Below, piece after piece: positions 1-11,251 of a stretch of 60,239 nucleotides of DNA. The notes beneath the pieces are model-generated. The model did not search any database. It was given only the letters and a program-made list of their open reading frames with translations, and was not told where the DNA came from. Position 1 is the first letter of the stretch. Every line of letters starts with the position of its first letter. The translations under genes were made by a program, and so were the position numbers. Origin of the DNA: Seiridium cupressi (taxonomy: Eukaryota; Ascomycota; Sordariomycetes; Amphisphaeriales; Sporocadaceae); NCBI GenBank assembly GCA_036674765.1, contig JARVKI010000157.1:1-60239 (forward strand), in the 5' to 3' direction.

Positions 1-640
1 TATTAAATATTATAATTTTATATATTAATAATTTAATATATTATTATTATATAAAAAAGAAATAAATTACATTTTAAATTAATATTATACTTTTTTTATA
101 AACGTTATATTATTAATATTATAATAACGTTTTAATATTATATTATTAAATAAAAAACTTTATAATATATATATTTTTATTTAATAATAAAAAATTTAAA
201 ATTTATATAAATTAAATAATTAAACGTTTTAATTATATATAAATAAAAAATTTAATATTTATTTATTATAAAATATTAATTATTATAATTAAATTAATAA
301 AACTTTTTATTTTTTATATAAAAATTAATTATATAATAATTAAAAAAATTATATTTATAATTTATTAAATAAATTTTATCTTTAAAAATAATAAATAATT
401 ATTAATAATTATAAATAAATTTATTAAAATATTAATTATTAATTTAAATTTAATAATTTTATTTACTTTTTAAAAAATATTATTTAACTTTAATATATTT
501 TTTTTAATAATTTTTAAAATATTTTAAAAAAAGTTTTATTATAAAAACTTTTTTAAAATATTTTATAATATTATTATTATATTAATATATTAATTAAAAA
601 ACTTTATTAATAAAATATTATAAATAATTATATATTTTTT
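1..640. other. A+T-saturated, RIP-type block
   Basis: The stretch is almost entirely A and T, with only scattered cytosines and guanines, mostly in ACG/CGT contexts. No open frame of useful length exists on either strand. Composition switches abruptly to normal coding-like sequence between about 645 and 745. This is what saturating RIP leaves of an old repeat; I cannot tell which repeat it was. No telomere-type hexamer array is present. Confidence 0.85.
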
Positions 641-749
641 ATTATTCTCCGCGATTTAGTATTCCTTTTTATAATTATATTCTTTACGTATAAGCTTTAT
701 TTATACGTTTAAAATCTAGCGTAACGGTTGATAAGAATTCTCTCCCCAG

Positions 750-1901
750 GTCCTAGGGTCATCCTACCTACTCGGTGCCACTGCGGAGAAACTAGAAGTC
801 ATCTTTCCTCGTGAAGCTACCGAACTCAGGCCTATTGGCGAGATCGATATCCATGATGGTGTCACCCGCGAAAACTGGAGAGATTTCTTAGGTCAAAACG
901 AGTTTGTACACTGAAAGCATTACCGTTCCACCTGGAACTAACTCTTTGCCAAGATATACCGTCGCATACATGAAATTCTTCGACTCCGAGGTGAAGAAAT
1001 GCGATGGCGACTGGAAAGCAGCGCTACATGACTATATTTATGCCGGCCCAAAACCTCTTACCAATGGGTTTTCCGGTGGACGTATGTTAGCTCTTTCAAC
1101 TTGAACGGAGCTTACTGTTGAAAATGGCGTCTAGTGGGCCATCCATTCATTCACCTGGCATATGCGTACGAGTTCGACTCTTCAGAAGTAGCTACCGAGG
1201 CATTGAGTTTGGCCTGCGCAGAATATGACACTATCCATCGGTTCATAGATGTCACCCAGCCCGATACTTCCAATTACCATGCCAGACAACTGGAAGACGT
1301 CTTCCGCTGAATCCGTGAGGACGATAGTTTCAAGGGACTTTTCGGATTGCCAGGTTTTAACAACATTGCTACTATCCTCTCCAACCGAGAATCAGCAGTT
1401 CTGAGACACTGGAATGGTTGGACCCTCCAGGGAGAGCCCATCCAGCAGCTCGAAGAATGCATGTATGCGGCGACCATGGCGCTGGTAGAATCGGCCAATT
1501 CGGCTGGAGGATACGACTTCTTTATTGCACACATACTGACCGTCGGCCATGCATTGCGAGTCCTTTTTCCACTGATGCCGGCTGAGCATCAAAACACTGT
1601 AATGAGAGAGTATGGGCTTTACAGTATCCTGGTTTACGTTGCCCAGCTACGTCCCAAAGGAGATCAAACACAGCTGGACGCCGAGATTTCGAAAGAATGT
1701 AGTTGGGGCCTTGTTTGCAAGCAAACACTGGATATCGACTTCTCTTATGACGTTCATTTTGCCAAGGTGGTGCGAGCCTTGAAGACGGCGGATGAGACTT
1801 GGGGGGCAAGAGGAGATCTGTACTTGAAAGCGCGCCACTTGTTCGTCTCTAAGTTCAGCGGCTGGACCGGTTTTGGATCAGGCCCTGACGCTATCCCATA
1901 G
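750..1901 (+). pseudogene. Questin-oxidase-like (DUF4243/AflY-type) gene, broken, 5' end lost
   Basis: The translated pieces match the fungal questin oxidase-like family, Baeyer-Villiger-type enzymes that open anthraquinone rings in polyketide pathways. A coding block at 750-902 follows a good acceptor (CTCCCCAG). A second block from 904 is offset by one base, so there is a frameshift near 903. An intron at 1082-1134 (GTATGT...CTAG) leads into a family-typical GHPFIHLAYAYE stretch. A TGA at 1308-1310 sits in frame in front of the next block, which reads on to a TAG at 1899-1901. The first exon would lie in the A+T-saturated block and is unrecognisable. With one frameshift, one nonsense codon and a missing N-terminus it cannot make a normal enzyme. 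The family call is good; the natural substrate is unknown. Confidence 0.75.
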
Positions 1902-2331
1902 ATGACGTTGTTAGAGGGAGTCGCTAGGGTCATCGAAGAAATGTTTCTCTACTCTATCTCAAGACCATGATGATCAAAACTCCCACCATTGGGCCCACGG
2001 TAGTGACTTTGTCTGATTGAATTGTTCAACATCATTCTTTTACGCCTGGAGCACTCGATTTCCAAAGACGCACACTGTAAGATCTCTAATGCAGATCAGT
2101 TGTGCGTGCTGGTCCGTCTATACCGCACCATTTTCTACTCTACCTAACTTTCCTAGCTTTAGATTGTTGAGACAGGTGCCCGGCCACCCATTGTTTCGGA
2201 CTTCCCAGTCATACAGCCATGCGCATATATATGCTGGACTATCTACTCTTCTACTTTCTCCGATAATCATTCGAACAATTTACCCCTTATATATTCATCC
2301 ATCTTCACATAGACTTCTCGATACTTCTTAA
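1902..2331. other. Gene-free stretch
   Basis: A 104-codon frame at 2017-2331 has no family resemblance and no convincing composition. I see no promoter, RNA gene or repeat. Confidence 0.4.
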
Positions 2332-3369
2332 TCAAACAAGCCTCAATTCTGTTTCCTGAGGCCCAGCTGCTTCCCCGGCCTTTGCATGCATCACGGCTAC
2401 TGTGCGCCAATATCCCTCCATTCTGGTACCCTCAAGGTCCACAATTACTGCGACCACATTAACTAGCCCGCTGCCTGGACCGACTTCTGGAAATACTTCG
2501 CCATTGAATAGTTTCATCTCGCCCTCGACTCTCGTCGGCCTCTCGTGACGATGTTTGATATTTCCATACGCTGAGATAGCAACCAGGTGTCTGCGCTTTT
2601 CCGCCTCAGCATTCAGACCGAGCCCAACGTAGCCATAGCTAGCCTGTTTCCACCAGAGACCGCAATGATTCCCTCGCCGGTCGCAGATGCGGCGGACTGC
2701 TTGGCTGCGTTATTGGTGTATGTGAGATTGTCCCACGAGATACTGAATTGTGAGCAAGGACTAGTTAAACCCTTGAAGCTTAAGAGTGTTGTCATCCCGG
2801 GCCGAATCCCGGGGCTCCATTGGTTGCGGCCCCCCAACTGTCCACGTGGTACCGCGAGATGGGTCTAATACGATTTGGATTTTGATAGGCTTTGGTGGCG
2901 CAGCACGTCTGTTCTGGAAACTGCCCTGCTGTATCTTTTCCTGGAAAATATCACCGGTGGACAACTCTTTCTCCTTCGTCAACAGCGACAACCACACACG
3001 ATCGTCGTGTGCGAGACTCGCTGAAGGTCCAGCTTCGTCGATTCGCGGACTTTTGTCTTGTGTGTCACTGGATCGAGATGCCTGCGAGGATTGATCACCG
3101 TCTGAGAGTTCAGACACATTCGCGTTCATTTTCTGCATGTCTGGACTATCTGTAGTCCAGCTTTGCGATTGAGCGATATTGGTTCTGTTGAGAGGGACTG
3201 CTCTCCCTGTCATAAGAGTGCTGCCATACTCGGCGGAGATATCAGGGTTGTTGGTGGTTTGGTTAGAAGTTGAACTTCCAGGCGGGATATCTTTTGTGGT
3301 TTTATCAACGCCGTCGCCTATTTTCTCACCATCCGTCGGTTCAACATAGTTATAGCGTTGGAGCTCCAT
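2332..3369 (-). other. Coding-like region downstream of the HET fragment, frame unresolved
   Basis: A 202-codon frame (3369-2761) is Ser/Thr/Asp-rich and looks disordered; its first ATG overlaps the last codons of the HET frame. A second frame (about 2837-2613) and a third (about 2650-2332) continue the coding-like character. The last ends in a Val-rich strand pattern with a Gly-Thr-Arg turn that vaguely resembles the C-terminal tail of HET proteins. This could be the frameshifted 3' part of the HET gene or a separate degenerate gene. I recognise no family with confidence. Confidence 0.3.
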
Positions 3370-4160
3370 GATCTTTCGCCTACGGTGTCCGTGGTCGCTC
3401 GTGTAGTGATAGGCTCGTTCTTCACAACCATAATCGGTGGCGAACTTGTCCCTATGCGATACTGCTCGAACATAGGAATAGGGAGATCTAATCTGCCGTC
3501 GACCTCACGGAATATGTGGTATTCAACTGGGCCATCCCAACCGACCCAAGGCCAGCTTGAAAACTGTGAATGGGGCTTTCCTAGGGATAAGTCGGCTGGG
3601 GTTGGCAATCGCATCCCACGGCGCGGCAACCTCCCGGCAGGCGTCCACAGAAGAGCATGGGCAAAGGTGGCAGCCGGTAGTCCACTGTATGTCTCACTCT
3701 TGAAAAGGTGTTCCAGCACAAGGAACACTCCCGCAAACCCGTTGACCACGTCGGACTTGTAACATAATTCTCACTGACTGTAGGACCGGACCAGATCCTT
3801 ATAAATGCCAAAAGTCCGCAGAACTCGTTCCTCGATTGTTGTATCTTGGAGAGGACTCAGGAGGTTGAGCGGATTGTCACGGGCGGCTCTGACCGACGTC
3901 AGTTTTGGCTTTAAGGGAGTCTTATCGAGCATGAAAGCCGCGTACTCGTCGTTCGTACCAGTCTCACTCAGTGTATGCTGAGAACATTGAAAGTAGACAT
4001 CACTTGTGGCAAAGTACAGACACCTTCGTGAGAGCAGACGTTCTTGGAAAGTCCACCCTCGAGTATTCCATTTTGAAACGTCAAAATTCAGATTCAAAGG
4101 AGCTGGGGTGGCTATAAGGTGAACAGTCTTATACATTTTATCCTGGGGATTATACTCCAA
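3318..4160 (-). pseudogene. HET-domain (heterokaryon incompatibility) protein, partial and interrupted
   Basis: HET proteins trigger fungal cell death after fusion of unlike individuals. Read 4160 to 3318, the frame carries the hallmark second half of a HET domain: a WNTRGWTFQERLLSRRCLYF block near 4080-4010, then DVVNGFAGVFLVLEHLF and a WPWVGWDGPV block near 3535. A TGA at 3773-3771 interrupts the frame; the same frame continues on both sides, and an Arg codon (CGA) is expected there, so one C-to-T change explains it. The first half of the domain, including the usual C-W-G motif, is absent: upstream of about 4240 the DNA belongs to the TPR gene. No ATG serves the fragment. Family identity is firm; function is lost. 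Confidence 0.8.
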
Positions 4161-4200
4161 AGGAAAGTCACTGAATCTGTGTGATTGAATCGTGGAGTTC

Positions 4201-5238
4201 TTATAGTGAGCCCACCTCAGTTGCGTATTCTTGAACCCTCTGGATATGACCCAGAAGATGCGACCCTCGGGAAGGGTGACCTATAGGCAGCGCTTCTAAC
4301 AACGGGCCCGAGTAATGTACAAGTGTTCCCAGGTCCGTAACATCTTTGAGTCGGCCGCGCCGGGCGCTGTATAGGTCGATGATCATGTTAAGAATGTCCA
4401 GTCTTGTCTCATGATGTTGAGGCAGGGCTTCGAAAGCTGTCTTACAATACTTCAGCGATTGATCTAGGTGCTCCAGCGACTTGGTAGCCTTGAACTTCTT
4501 AGATTCAATGAAAACCAGTTGTCTGACGGCCATGGCATGTTGTAGCGTTCCCGGCGTCGTGCTCGCCGCCAATTCTTTTAATAGTCTCTCAGCCTCCTGC
4601 TCGAGGTCATCATCATGGGCTTGCTCTATCCTCCTGTGCAGCTGAGATACTAGGTCGTTCAACCCCATTATATATCGGTCCGAGCCTTTCGTGGCGCCAT
4701 CATAAACCATCCTGGTATATACAATTGCCTCGTCCAGGTCATCAAGCTTTTCTGACAGGGCATGCCGACGCGAAAGCGCAAACCCCAGGCTGCTGACAAT
4801 GTCTATTTGAGCTTCGAAATCAAGACTTTGAAGGTCGTTCTCTACGGCCAACTCTAGAGCCTGGCGCCCAGACTCTACAGCGAGGTCGAGGGCGCGCGAA
4901 GATCCCGTCATCATATACTCGGATGTTCTCGCTTTTGATAGAGAGGTAAGGTACATAGGGTACTTCCCAGACACATATGATGCACGACGCAGAACCGTTT
5001 CCAAATGGTGGATAGCATCGTGAACGAATGGTTGATGCTGTAACTGGTCGCATGAGCTGACAAGTACGTCGCCAATCTGCGTGCGAACCCGAATTTCCTC
5101 GTCTACCGGCACGTCTCCCGAGGCCAATGTCTCTCTGAGGAGGACTTGTGTCCTTTGCAGTGACACAATTGCTGCTGCGCGCTCTGCCTCATCACTTGGA
5201 CGGCTTGTCATTGTATGAAAATTCAAATTAAGGTTCAT
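4201..5238 (-). CDS. TPR-like helical repeat protein
   Basis: This is an uninterrupted 345-residue frame from an ATG at 5238. It is rich in helix-forming 30-45 residue units with the pattern seen in fungal tetratricopeptide proteins, such as 'LDDLDEAIVYTRMVYDG' and 'SLEHLDQSLKYCKTAFEAL'. Such repeats precede CHAT, HET or NB-ARC modules in many fungal recognition proteins, but no effector module follows here. The frame stops in 4203-4201, right where the HET fragment begins in another frame. The gene may therefore be a truncated N-terminal half, or a stand-alone scaffold. It has no signal peptide or membrane segment, so it is probably cytosolic. Confidence 0.65.
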   Translation of the reverse strand: MNLNLNFHTMTSRPSDEAERAAAIVSLQRTQVLLRETLASGDVPVDEEIRVRTQIGDVLVSSCDQLQHQPFVHDAIHHLETVLRRASYVSGKYPMYLTSLSKARTSEYMMTGSSRALDLAVESGRQALELAVENDLQSLDFEAQIDIVSSLGFALSRRHALSEKLDDLDEAIVYTRMVYDGATKGSDRYIMGLNDLVSQLHRRIEQAHDDDLEQEAERLLKELAASTTPGTLQHAMAVRQLVFIESKKFKATKSLEHLDQSLKYCKTAFEALPQHHETRLDILNMIIDLYSARRGRLKDVTDLGTLVHYSGPLLEALPIGHPSRGSHLLGHIQRVQEYATEVGSL

Positions 5239-6522
5239 GATGCAGCTCTTCTGAAGGGGTCCAAAAAAGCAAACAGTGCATCAGGATCACATTGTTCCTA
5301 GCTGAGACGAGGCTGGGGTTAGGCAGAAACCGAGGGTCGAGGGATTCGCCTTAACGGGCCTCGAGCCCGCGCTGATGAAACGGATGGCGCATTAGTGCGA
5401 TGGCCGAATATATCGTACAACAAGACAAATAGCTTTCTATGCAACTAGAATGACTGCATGTAGGCTACATCAACATTGTGGCAATCTGAAGCTGTTTCAG
5501 TCGGTGATCGGTCTAGTGACCTGTCATCCGCCGTGCTCGGGTTCCAGCGATGAACTGGGTACTTATCGTCGATAGCCCTATAAGTAGTTCTTGTCGGCTT
5601 AGGTGAGGGCTTATTGAAGATTTTTCTCTCTTGTGGTTGCATTTCTTCCCCAGAATCTAGACCCCAAGAACGGGTTAGCGACTGTCGGAGCAGGCTTCCT
5701 GCTAGCCTTACAGGGCTTACAAGGGCTCAGCGCGCAAATCCGAGGGTCAGCCAGTCTTGGACCTTCGCAACGAGACTAGCCCAAGTTAAATGTAATAGAG
5801 CACACGAATATGCGGTTTGAACTTGAGAGATTGGCAACAAACATCCATAAAGCATGTAGTCAGGAGTTTTTTAATGGATTTCGTCTTAGCGATGATGGTG
5901 CATAGTCCTCTAATTGCTTGGGAGTCTTGAGTATGTTGGGCTTTCCCGCGCTGCCGGTAGTGCCGCTGTGCCGCCAAGCCTGTTCTACCAGTGCATTTCC
6001 CCGCACCAAGCTTACAACGTAGGCACTTTAACGGACGTGGTCTACATCAGTACATTGTAAGCACAAGTCGCACCGCCGCGCCCGCCAAGAGACTGCGGCA
6101 GATTCCTGCAGTTTCAAGGCTATCTAACGACCTCGACTAGTAAGCTCGTAGCCTCATCTTGCAAGCAAAGCCGCAATCTATGTAATTTCTTATGATACTA
6201 TGCCCGGCGATACACGATTATAGCAATGCCACGGATAGAGGACCAAGAGTGACGCGCCTGATGCCAACGCATCCACGCCGAAGAGCCTGTCGCGCAGGCT
6301 CATTAGTTTATCATAGGAATGAAACATCACCATTGGCGCGAAGTGAGGGGCACTCCATATCGCTTGAATGTAAGTCTTTACAGACCGTTGTGCCCTCATC
6401 GAGACAGTGAGCAGCAGCCTGGAAGAAATGAGAGGAACCAAGATCAGCGCACTGAGCTCAGAAGTCAAACTGTTTTGATTTTATAACATGATCATCAGTC
6501 GTCTATTCTCACCTAATACATT
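5239..6522. other. Intergenic stretch
   Basis: It lies between the start of the TPR gene and the end of the monooxygenase gene. Frames are short and unconvincing on both strands. A T-arm-like string near 5360 does not belong to a foldable tRNA. No repeat or known motif was seen. Confidence 0.4.
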
Positions 6523-7695
6523 CTATATAGTAGGGGTCGACTCGTCGATGGTAATCTTGAAATGCCGAGTTGCGATCCCGTAGCTCATCCGGACCGCTTC
6601 ACTAGCATATACTCTCATGCCCTTCTCGTAAGCTGCCGTCACACCCTCCTTGTATCCACCAGCCTCGCGAAGCATACTTCCCAACAATGCCGAGTCCCTC
6701 ACCGCGGTATTGGCCCCGATGCCGCCAGCCGGTGTCATCGAGTGTGCGGCATCACCAATGACAGTGACACGCGGCTCATTTGGCCATTCGGGCACCCCGC
6801 TAGGCGTGGAGCAGGTGATCTTCCAGAATGCAGCCTCCGCCTCGTTCATGTTATCAAACAAAGGCTTGAATCGCTCGTTCCATCCCTTTGTCAGAGATTT
6901 GGCGAGGTCGGCTGTCGTTTTGCCGACGATCGCGTAATCGTCGCTTGGTGCGTTGATGGTTCCTGGAGGGCCGGCCATCGTCCATCCGAACTCCACGTCG
7001 GGGTTGTCCATGTCATTTGGGCGGACATTGGTTATTATTGAAATACGGCCTTCGGGGTGTGTACCGTCTGAGATGCGGAAGACGCCTTCACCGAGGCCCT
7101 TGAAAGCACTTGTCGGCGCTTGCCCATGAATGCCCCGCGCGCCTGTATCATATACCTTGAGTCGGCGGCCCGACACCTGTTTAGCGACGGATGACTTGAT
7201 GCCTTCGCCGCCAACAAGAAGAGACCCTGCATCGGACTTGGATCCGTCGGCAAAAACCGCACGGACACCATCCTCCAGCAACTCATATCCCTTGACCTGC
7301 TTTTGGAAGTGGACGTGCTCCTCCAGCCCTTCCATGAACAGTCTTCTCATGTCCCCGCGCGCGATTCCAACGATCTTCCTATCTCGTGAACCTAGCGACT
7401 CACCACCAGTAGATGAGTCCGTCTGCTCACCGGTGATGGCATCGAAGCCAGCGAAGCCGCTTCCGCCTGTCTTCCCGCACTGGTCATAGAAGCGTTGCCA
7501 AGCGGCGGTGGCGAGGACTGATTCTATCGCATCGAGCCCCTCGCTGGAGAGGCGCAGGCGGTAGCCCTGACCGCGGAAAGCGAGAGAGGCATCTCTCTCG
7601 AATATTTGAAAGGGAATGTTTGAGAGTTTGAGAGATTGTGCAAGCAGTAGAGAGGCTAAGCCTGCCCCGGAAATTAGGACGGGTTTTTGCGTCAT
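6523..7695 (-). CDS. FAD-dependent monooxygenase, PHBH/salicylate hydroxylase-like
   Basis: The 390-residue enzyme begins at the ATG at 7695; the frame is open a little further but without ATG. The N-terminus has the dinucleotide-binding GAGLASLLLAQSL motif (residues about 10-22). A second flavin motif, VIGDAAHSMTPAGGIGANTA, lies in the C-terminal third, as usual for group A aromatic hydroxylases using FAD and NAD(P)H. Length is normal for the family, with no intron, signal peptide or clear membrane tail, so it is probably cytosolic. It stands alone, so the substrate cannot be guessed from context. It is one of the few fully intact metabolic genes here. Confidence 0.88.
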   Translation of the reverse strand: MTQKPVLISGAGLASLLLAQSLKLSNIPFQIFERDASLAFRGQGYRLRLSSEGLDAIESVLATAAWQRFYDQCGKTGGSGFAGFDAITGEQTDSSTGGESLGSRDRKIVGIARGDMRRLFMEGLEEHVHFQKQVKGYELLEDGVRAVFADGSKSDAGSLLVGGEGIKSSVAKQVSGRRLKVYDTGARGIHGQAPTSAFKGLGEGVFRISDGTHPEGRISIITNVRPNDMDNPDVEFGWTMAGPPGTINAPSDDYAIVGKTTADLAKSLTKGWNERFKPLFDNMNEAEAAFWKITCSTPSGVPEWPNEPRVTVIGDAAHSMTPAGGIGANTAVRDSALLGSMLREAGGYKEGVTAAYEKGMRVYASEAVRMSYGIATRHFKITIDESTPTI

Positions 7696-8290
7696 TATAC
7701 GGCTGTTAGGTAGGCTCACTCAATGCCACTCTCGCGAGTCTGGCAGAAATCGTAAATCGAAATATAGACTCATGTAACCAAGTATATCGACGCAATATTT
7801 CAGTATTTATGGCACGTATGCTGACAGCCACTTTGCTATCAGAGATGCATGACAAATCTCGGCGTTCGGTCATCCACGGCGCCTTACTAATCTCGAACCC
7901 TGCCAATTAAGGCAGTTTTGTTAGTGCTAATCTGCTAGGCCGCCAGTGGCCAGCTGTTTGATAGCTGCCAGCCAGCTGGGCTGTTTCCAAGAAACATAAG
8001 ATAGTTCTCGATCTACGTTCTCTGATCCGTTCGACGCATTCCAATCCTCATCATGTTTATAGAGCCGATTTGGCTTCGGGACTCAGGTTCATGAATGGCA
8101 GGTGAATAGCTAGGGAGCCATCTTCCAGCACTCCTTGGGAAACGGTATCTGGTCCACGGCATCGATGCGTAGATGGACTTCGTACGAATCCTTAATTGAG
8201 GCAGATATCAAAACAAAGACTGCAGGGGACTACGAAGAGAGACCGTAGTTTACTGTACAATCTCGAAAATGCGCTGCTTTGTATCCATGC
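7696..8290. other. Upstream region of the monooxygenase gene
   Basis: No gene is visible. The stretch must contain the monooxygenase promoter, but I see no clear TATA element. A short CCAGCTG-rich patch near 7945-7980 has repeated GCCAGC words. Confidence 0.35.
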
Positions 8291-8985
8291 TCAATCACAG
8301 CCATTTCCGAAGAGTCCATACGGCCAATCCTCACCTTGCTCCAAGCCACTCGCATTCTTCCTCTCCACTCTTGAGCCTTGGCCTTCAACCCTCGTAGCTC
8401 TCCAGCAGAATGGCCAGATCTTCAAGATGCAGACCTCTTCCAATGAAGGCAGTATCTCAAGCGCACGCGACGATATGTCTCGATGCAGGCGTGAGTTGTC
8501 CGGGTCCGGGGTACGGATAGGAGAATTGGATGTGCGTATTGGATCGATATTTATTGCCAGTCGTCTGAGATGCTGCAACCCTTTCACTGCCCGATGAAGA
8601 CATCTCCAGTCCCGACTCTGATACCACGTCTGATTAGCGCACTGGGCCAAACTTTAGAACTTTTGTTCGGACCGACTCACTATCGCCGTAGCACATTATT
8701 AGCCACTGGAGTTTTGGAAAAGCCATTCCAAGTTTAAAATAAAGTATGGATGATGGGGGTTTGAAAATGTAGGCGCTCGATTTCGTGAAATTCTTTGGCT
8801 GAGGGAATGCGTATGGTCATATAGGGCTTTTCGTACAAATATAGCGCCTTTAGAGTGGCTGGTTCCAAACAGCGGACAGTCAGATGGCCGTCATGACGAG
8901 ATATCATAGACCCTCGTCGAGGATCAACAACGCAGCGGTAAGGGAGAAGTATATCGGCAAGCTTGGGATGCACATTCACAAGCAC
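8291..8985 (-). pseudogene. Possible leucine-rich or F-box-type remnant
   Basis: Two minus-strand frames (8985-8734 and 8650-8291) share a style seen in fungal F-box/LRR proteins: 'LHRAVKGLQHLRRLAINID', 'ALEILPSLEEVCIL' and 'ATLKALYLYEKPY'. Neither starts with ATG and they are in different frames separated by stops. If they belong together the gene is decayed or contains an intron I cannot place. No exact family is recognised, and chance open frames remain possible. Confidence 0.25.
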
Positions 8986-9973
8986 TTGATCTAAGTCTCA
9001 TAGAAAATGGCACAGATGATATTTTGACTGGTTTGGACGGAACCTAGTTAGCCATTAGGGGCTTAAGATTCGAGACCGACTACATGTATGTAGTTAATAC
9101 TTGCTTCGTCTAGTCGATAGACAGTAGATCAACTAAATCCCTGCGATCCCCAAAAGAATAGAGAGCGTATGGAAGCTGGTTAACATATAGAATAATCTTT
9201 TAGAACGAAATGATGAGTCAAGCCTCGTTACGAAGAATTAATGTTCAAATGATTTAGGCTGCAGCATGATTGAAGGATTCCTGAATCTTTATTTCAATGC
9301 TTACAAAAGGCAATTGTGGAGTTTTGCCAAAAATAGGTGACAAGGGCGTCAAAGTGCCGAAGCATGCAGCGCACGTGACACGATATTTTTATTTCGTCGT
9401 TTTTGCTATGATAGATTAAGAAAATTGAAGTTCCTCTCACCGCAGGGGGTGGTGATATATCAGCTACAGCACTGCTTGAATAAATATCATCCAAGAAATG
9501 GAGGTACAGGTTGCTATGCATGTTAGGTACTGTTGGGCGCTGTCTACATGTACAGACAATGGTGCCAATCGCACGTTTGAAGCCGCTTGTCCTGCGCTAA
9601 AGCGTCAATCACAGGGCATCGCTGTCAAGGCTAATTAAGGCCCCAGCGGCCAGGGCTGGACGATCAACGTAGTGAGATCCCAGTGGCTCGAGCGCGAACC
9701 ACTAAATGCAACGCAGATGGAGCCCAGCAAAATTTCGGTCCAATGCGTGCACCTCGTATACGAGGCGTGTCAGATTCAGGGTGCATACGATCTTTGCGGC
9801 TCAGCTCCTTCGAAGAGCCAATTGAGCACCGCAGTTCAATTACAACCCGGGTGAGGATTAAATTAAGTGCAGTAATCCAGGAGAAATGCTGAGACGCGCT
9901 CGACTCAATATTTAGGGTCAAGTCCCCTCAGGCATTGCACCTGGACTGTCAGCGCGCAAAATCACTATTCACC
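8986..9973. other. Intergenic stretch before the membrane-protein gene
   Basis: No gene was found. Short frames at 9294-9521 (-) and 9664-9921 (both strands) are mutually overlapping and featureless. The sequence just before 9974 has a good start context (CACCATGG). Confidence 0.4.
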
Positions 9974-11251
9974 ATGGCTAGGGTCTATCTTCAACCATTG
10001 CAATGGAACAGCCAATGCATTACGTTCTCTGAATGGAGTTCGTTATTGACATTGTGCCTGGCTCCCTTAATCACCCACATTCTCTCCGGAACTCCTCACG
10101 CATCGTATCTCTCGCGTAGTCGGCCGAAATGGTACGATTATCTCTGCCCTTACAACCCCACGTCTATATTATGGCGCTACGCTGCCATCACCGATCGACG
10201 CATCCGCGCTCTGCAGTGGAGCCCATTCGATATGGCTGCCAGTAATGCCATCTTCTGGACGTCCGAGGGCTGGAATGGGTCGGAACAGTTCGTGAGCCAG
10301 GCTACAGTCCATTGCATTCAGACGCCAAAACATGCAAGGGTCCGGATCTGGTCTGTCACGATGCTCAAGACCTTGATCATCACAGCACAGGGCGTCGCCG
10401 CCTTGTACACTCTGGCCGGCTCTCTGGCTGGCACGGTCAGTTTCAACGCTGCTATGGGCCTTGACACCATCTTCTTTCCACTGGCTACTCTCGGGCTCCT
10501 GAGACTCTGCGCAGCTGCTTGGCTGACGGACGACTTCGCCTACATGTTTCGTGAAGATATTCAGATGCGGCCGCTGTCTTCTGCACCGAGCGTCATGATT
10601 AAAGAGCAGGAAACCGAGCTCATGAGCTCAGATTGCACGTTTGAGCCGTTGATCGGCGATATCTCGCCCACATCGCATTTCAGGCCCGTGACTTACTGGC
10701 CGTCTCGAATATTTCGATTCCTCTATCTGTTCGCTCTGGCTGGAGTGTGGACGATCAACCTTTTCTACATGGCCCCGATCACATCCAGGGGCGGGTTCAC
10801 TGTGACGTCCTTTTACGTTAGCGCTTTCTTCTTGGTGTTTTTAACTGGCTCTATCGCAAAATATGCCTATTACTTCATACGCGGCTCGACAAGCACAACA
10901 ATCATTCCGTGCATCTCGTTTAAGTGGTATCGGGCCTATTGCGCCTTGATGTTGGCCGCTTCTGTCGGGCTCATCGTCATAGCTGGCATAGAAACAAACA
11001 GAACACCGCAGGGAATGTTCACGAGCGAGTCGTTGGGTCTCCAGAATACTCAATGTGCCTCAAACGCCGTGGCATGGAGGGTGGGGCCAGACTCTATCAT
11101 TTTCGCGTTTCTTTCTTCTCAACCCCTGAAGTCACCAACCACAATCACGGGCACAAACACCAACTGGGACTCGACCATCTTGTACAACGCATTTACCACC
11201 CCGGCTTGGTCGTACAATTTCACTGGCTGGTGTGTAGCTATTCCCGAGTAA
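9974..11251 (+). CDS. Fungal multi-pass membrane protein of unknown function
   Basis: The start chosen is the ATG at 9974 in CACCATGG; the frame runs further upstream only through a TTG. The 425-residue product has several hydrophobic spans: residues around 22-38, 130-150, 165-185, 255-275, 280-300 and 325-345 by eye. The N-terminal block 'YNPTSILWRYAAITDRRIRA' is a recurrent signature of a fungal-only membrane family without assigned function. A C-terminal lumenal or extracellular portion contains N-glycosylation sequons. The stop codon lies inside a perfect splice donor (GAG|GTAAGA-like, 11247-11253), so a short 3' exon may be missing from this model. Confidence 0.7.
   Translation: MARVYLQPLQWNSQCITFSEWSSLLTLCLAPLITHILSGTPHASYLSRSRPKWYDYLCPYNPTSILWRYAAITDRRIRALQWSPFDMAASNAIFWTSEGWNGSEQFVSQATVHCIQTPKHARVRIWSVTMLKTLIITAQGVAALYTLAGSLAGTVSFNAAMGLDTIFFPLATLGLLRLCAAAWLTDDFAYMFREDIQMRPLSSAPSVMIKEQETELMSSDCTFEPLIGDISPTSHFRPVTYWPSRIFRFLYLFALAGVWTINLFYMAPITSRGGFTVTSFYVSAFFLVFLTGSIAKYAYYFIRGSTSTTIIPCISFKWYRAYCALMLAASVGLIVIAGIETNRTPQGMFTSESLGLQNTQCASNAVAWRVGPDSIIFAFLSSQPLKSPTTITGTNTNWDSTILYNAFTTPAWSYNFTGWCVAIPE

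Noticed and set aside
1274..1838. Three minus-strand frames of 63-95 codons
   Set aside because: They lie antisense to the questin-oxidase-like pseudogene and have no independent features; shadows of its frame.
5320..5400. tRNA-like string with a T-arm-type CTCGAGCCC
   Set aside because: No matching acceptor, D or anticodon arms can be folded around it on either strand.
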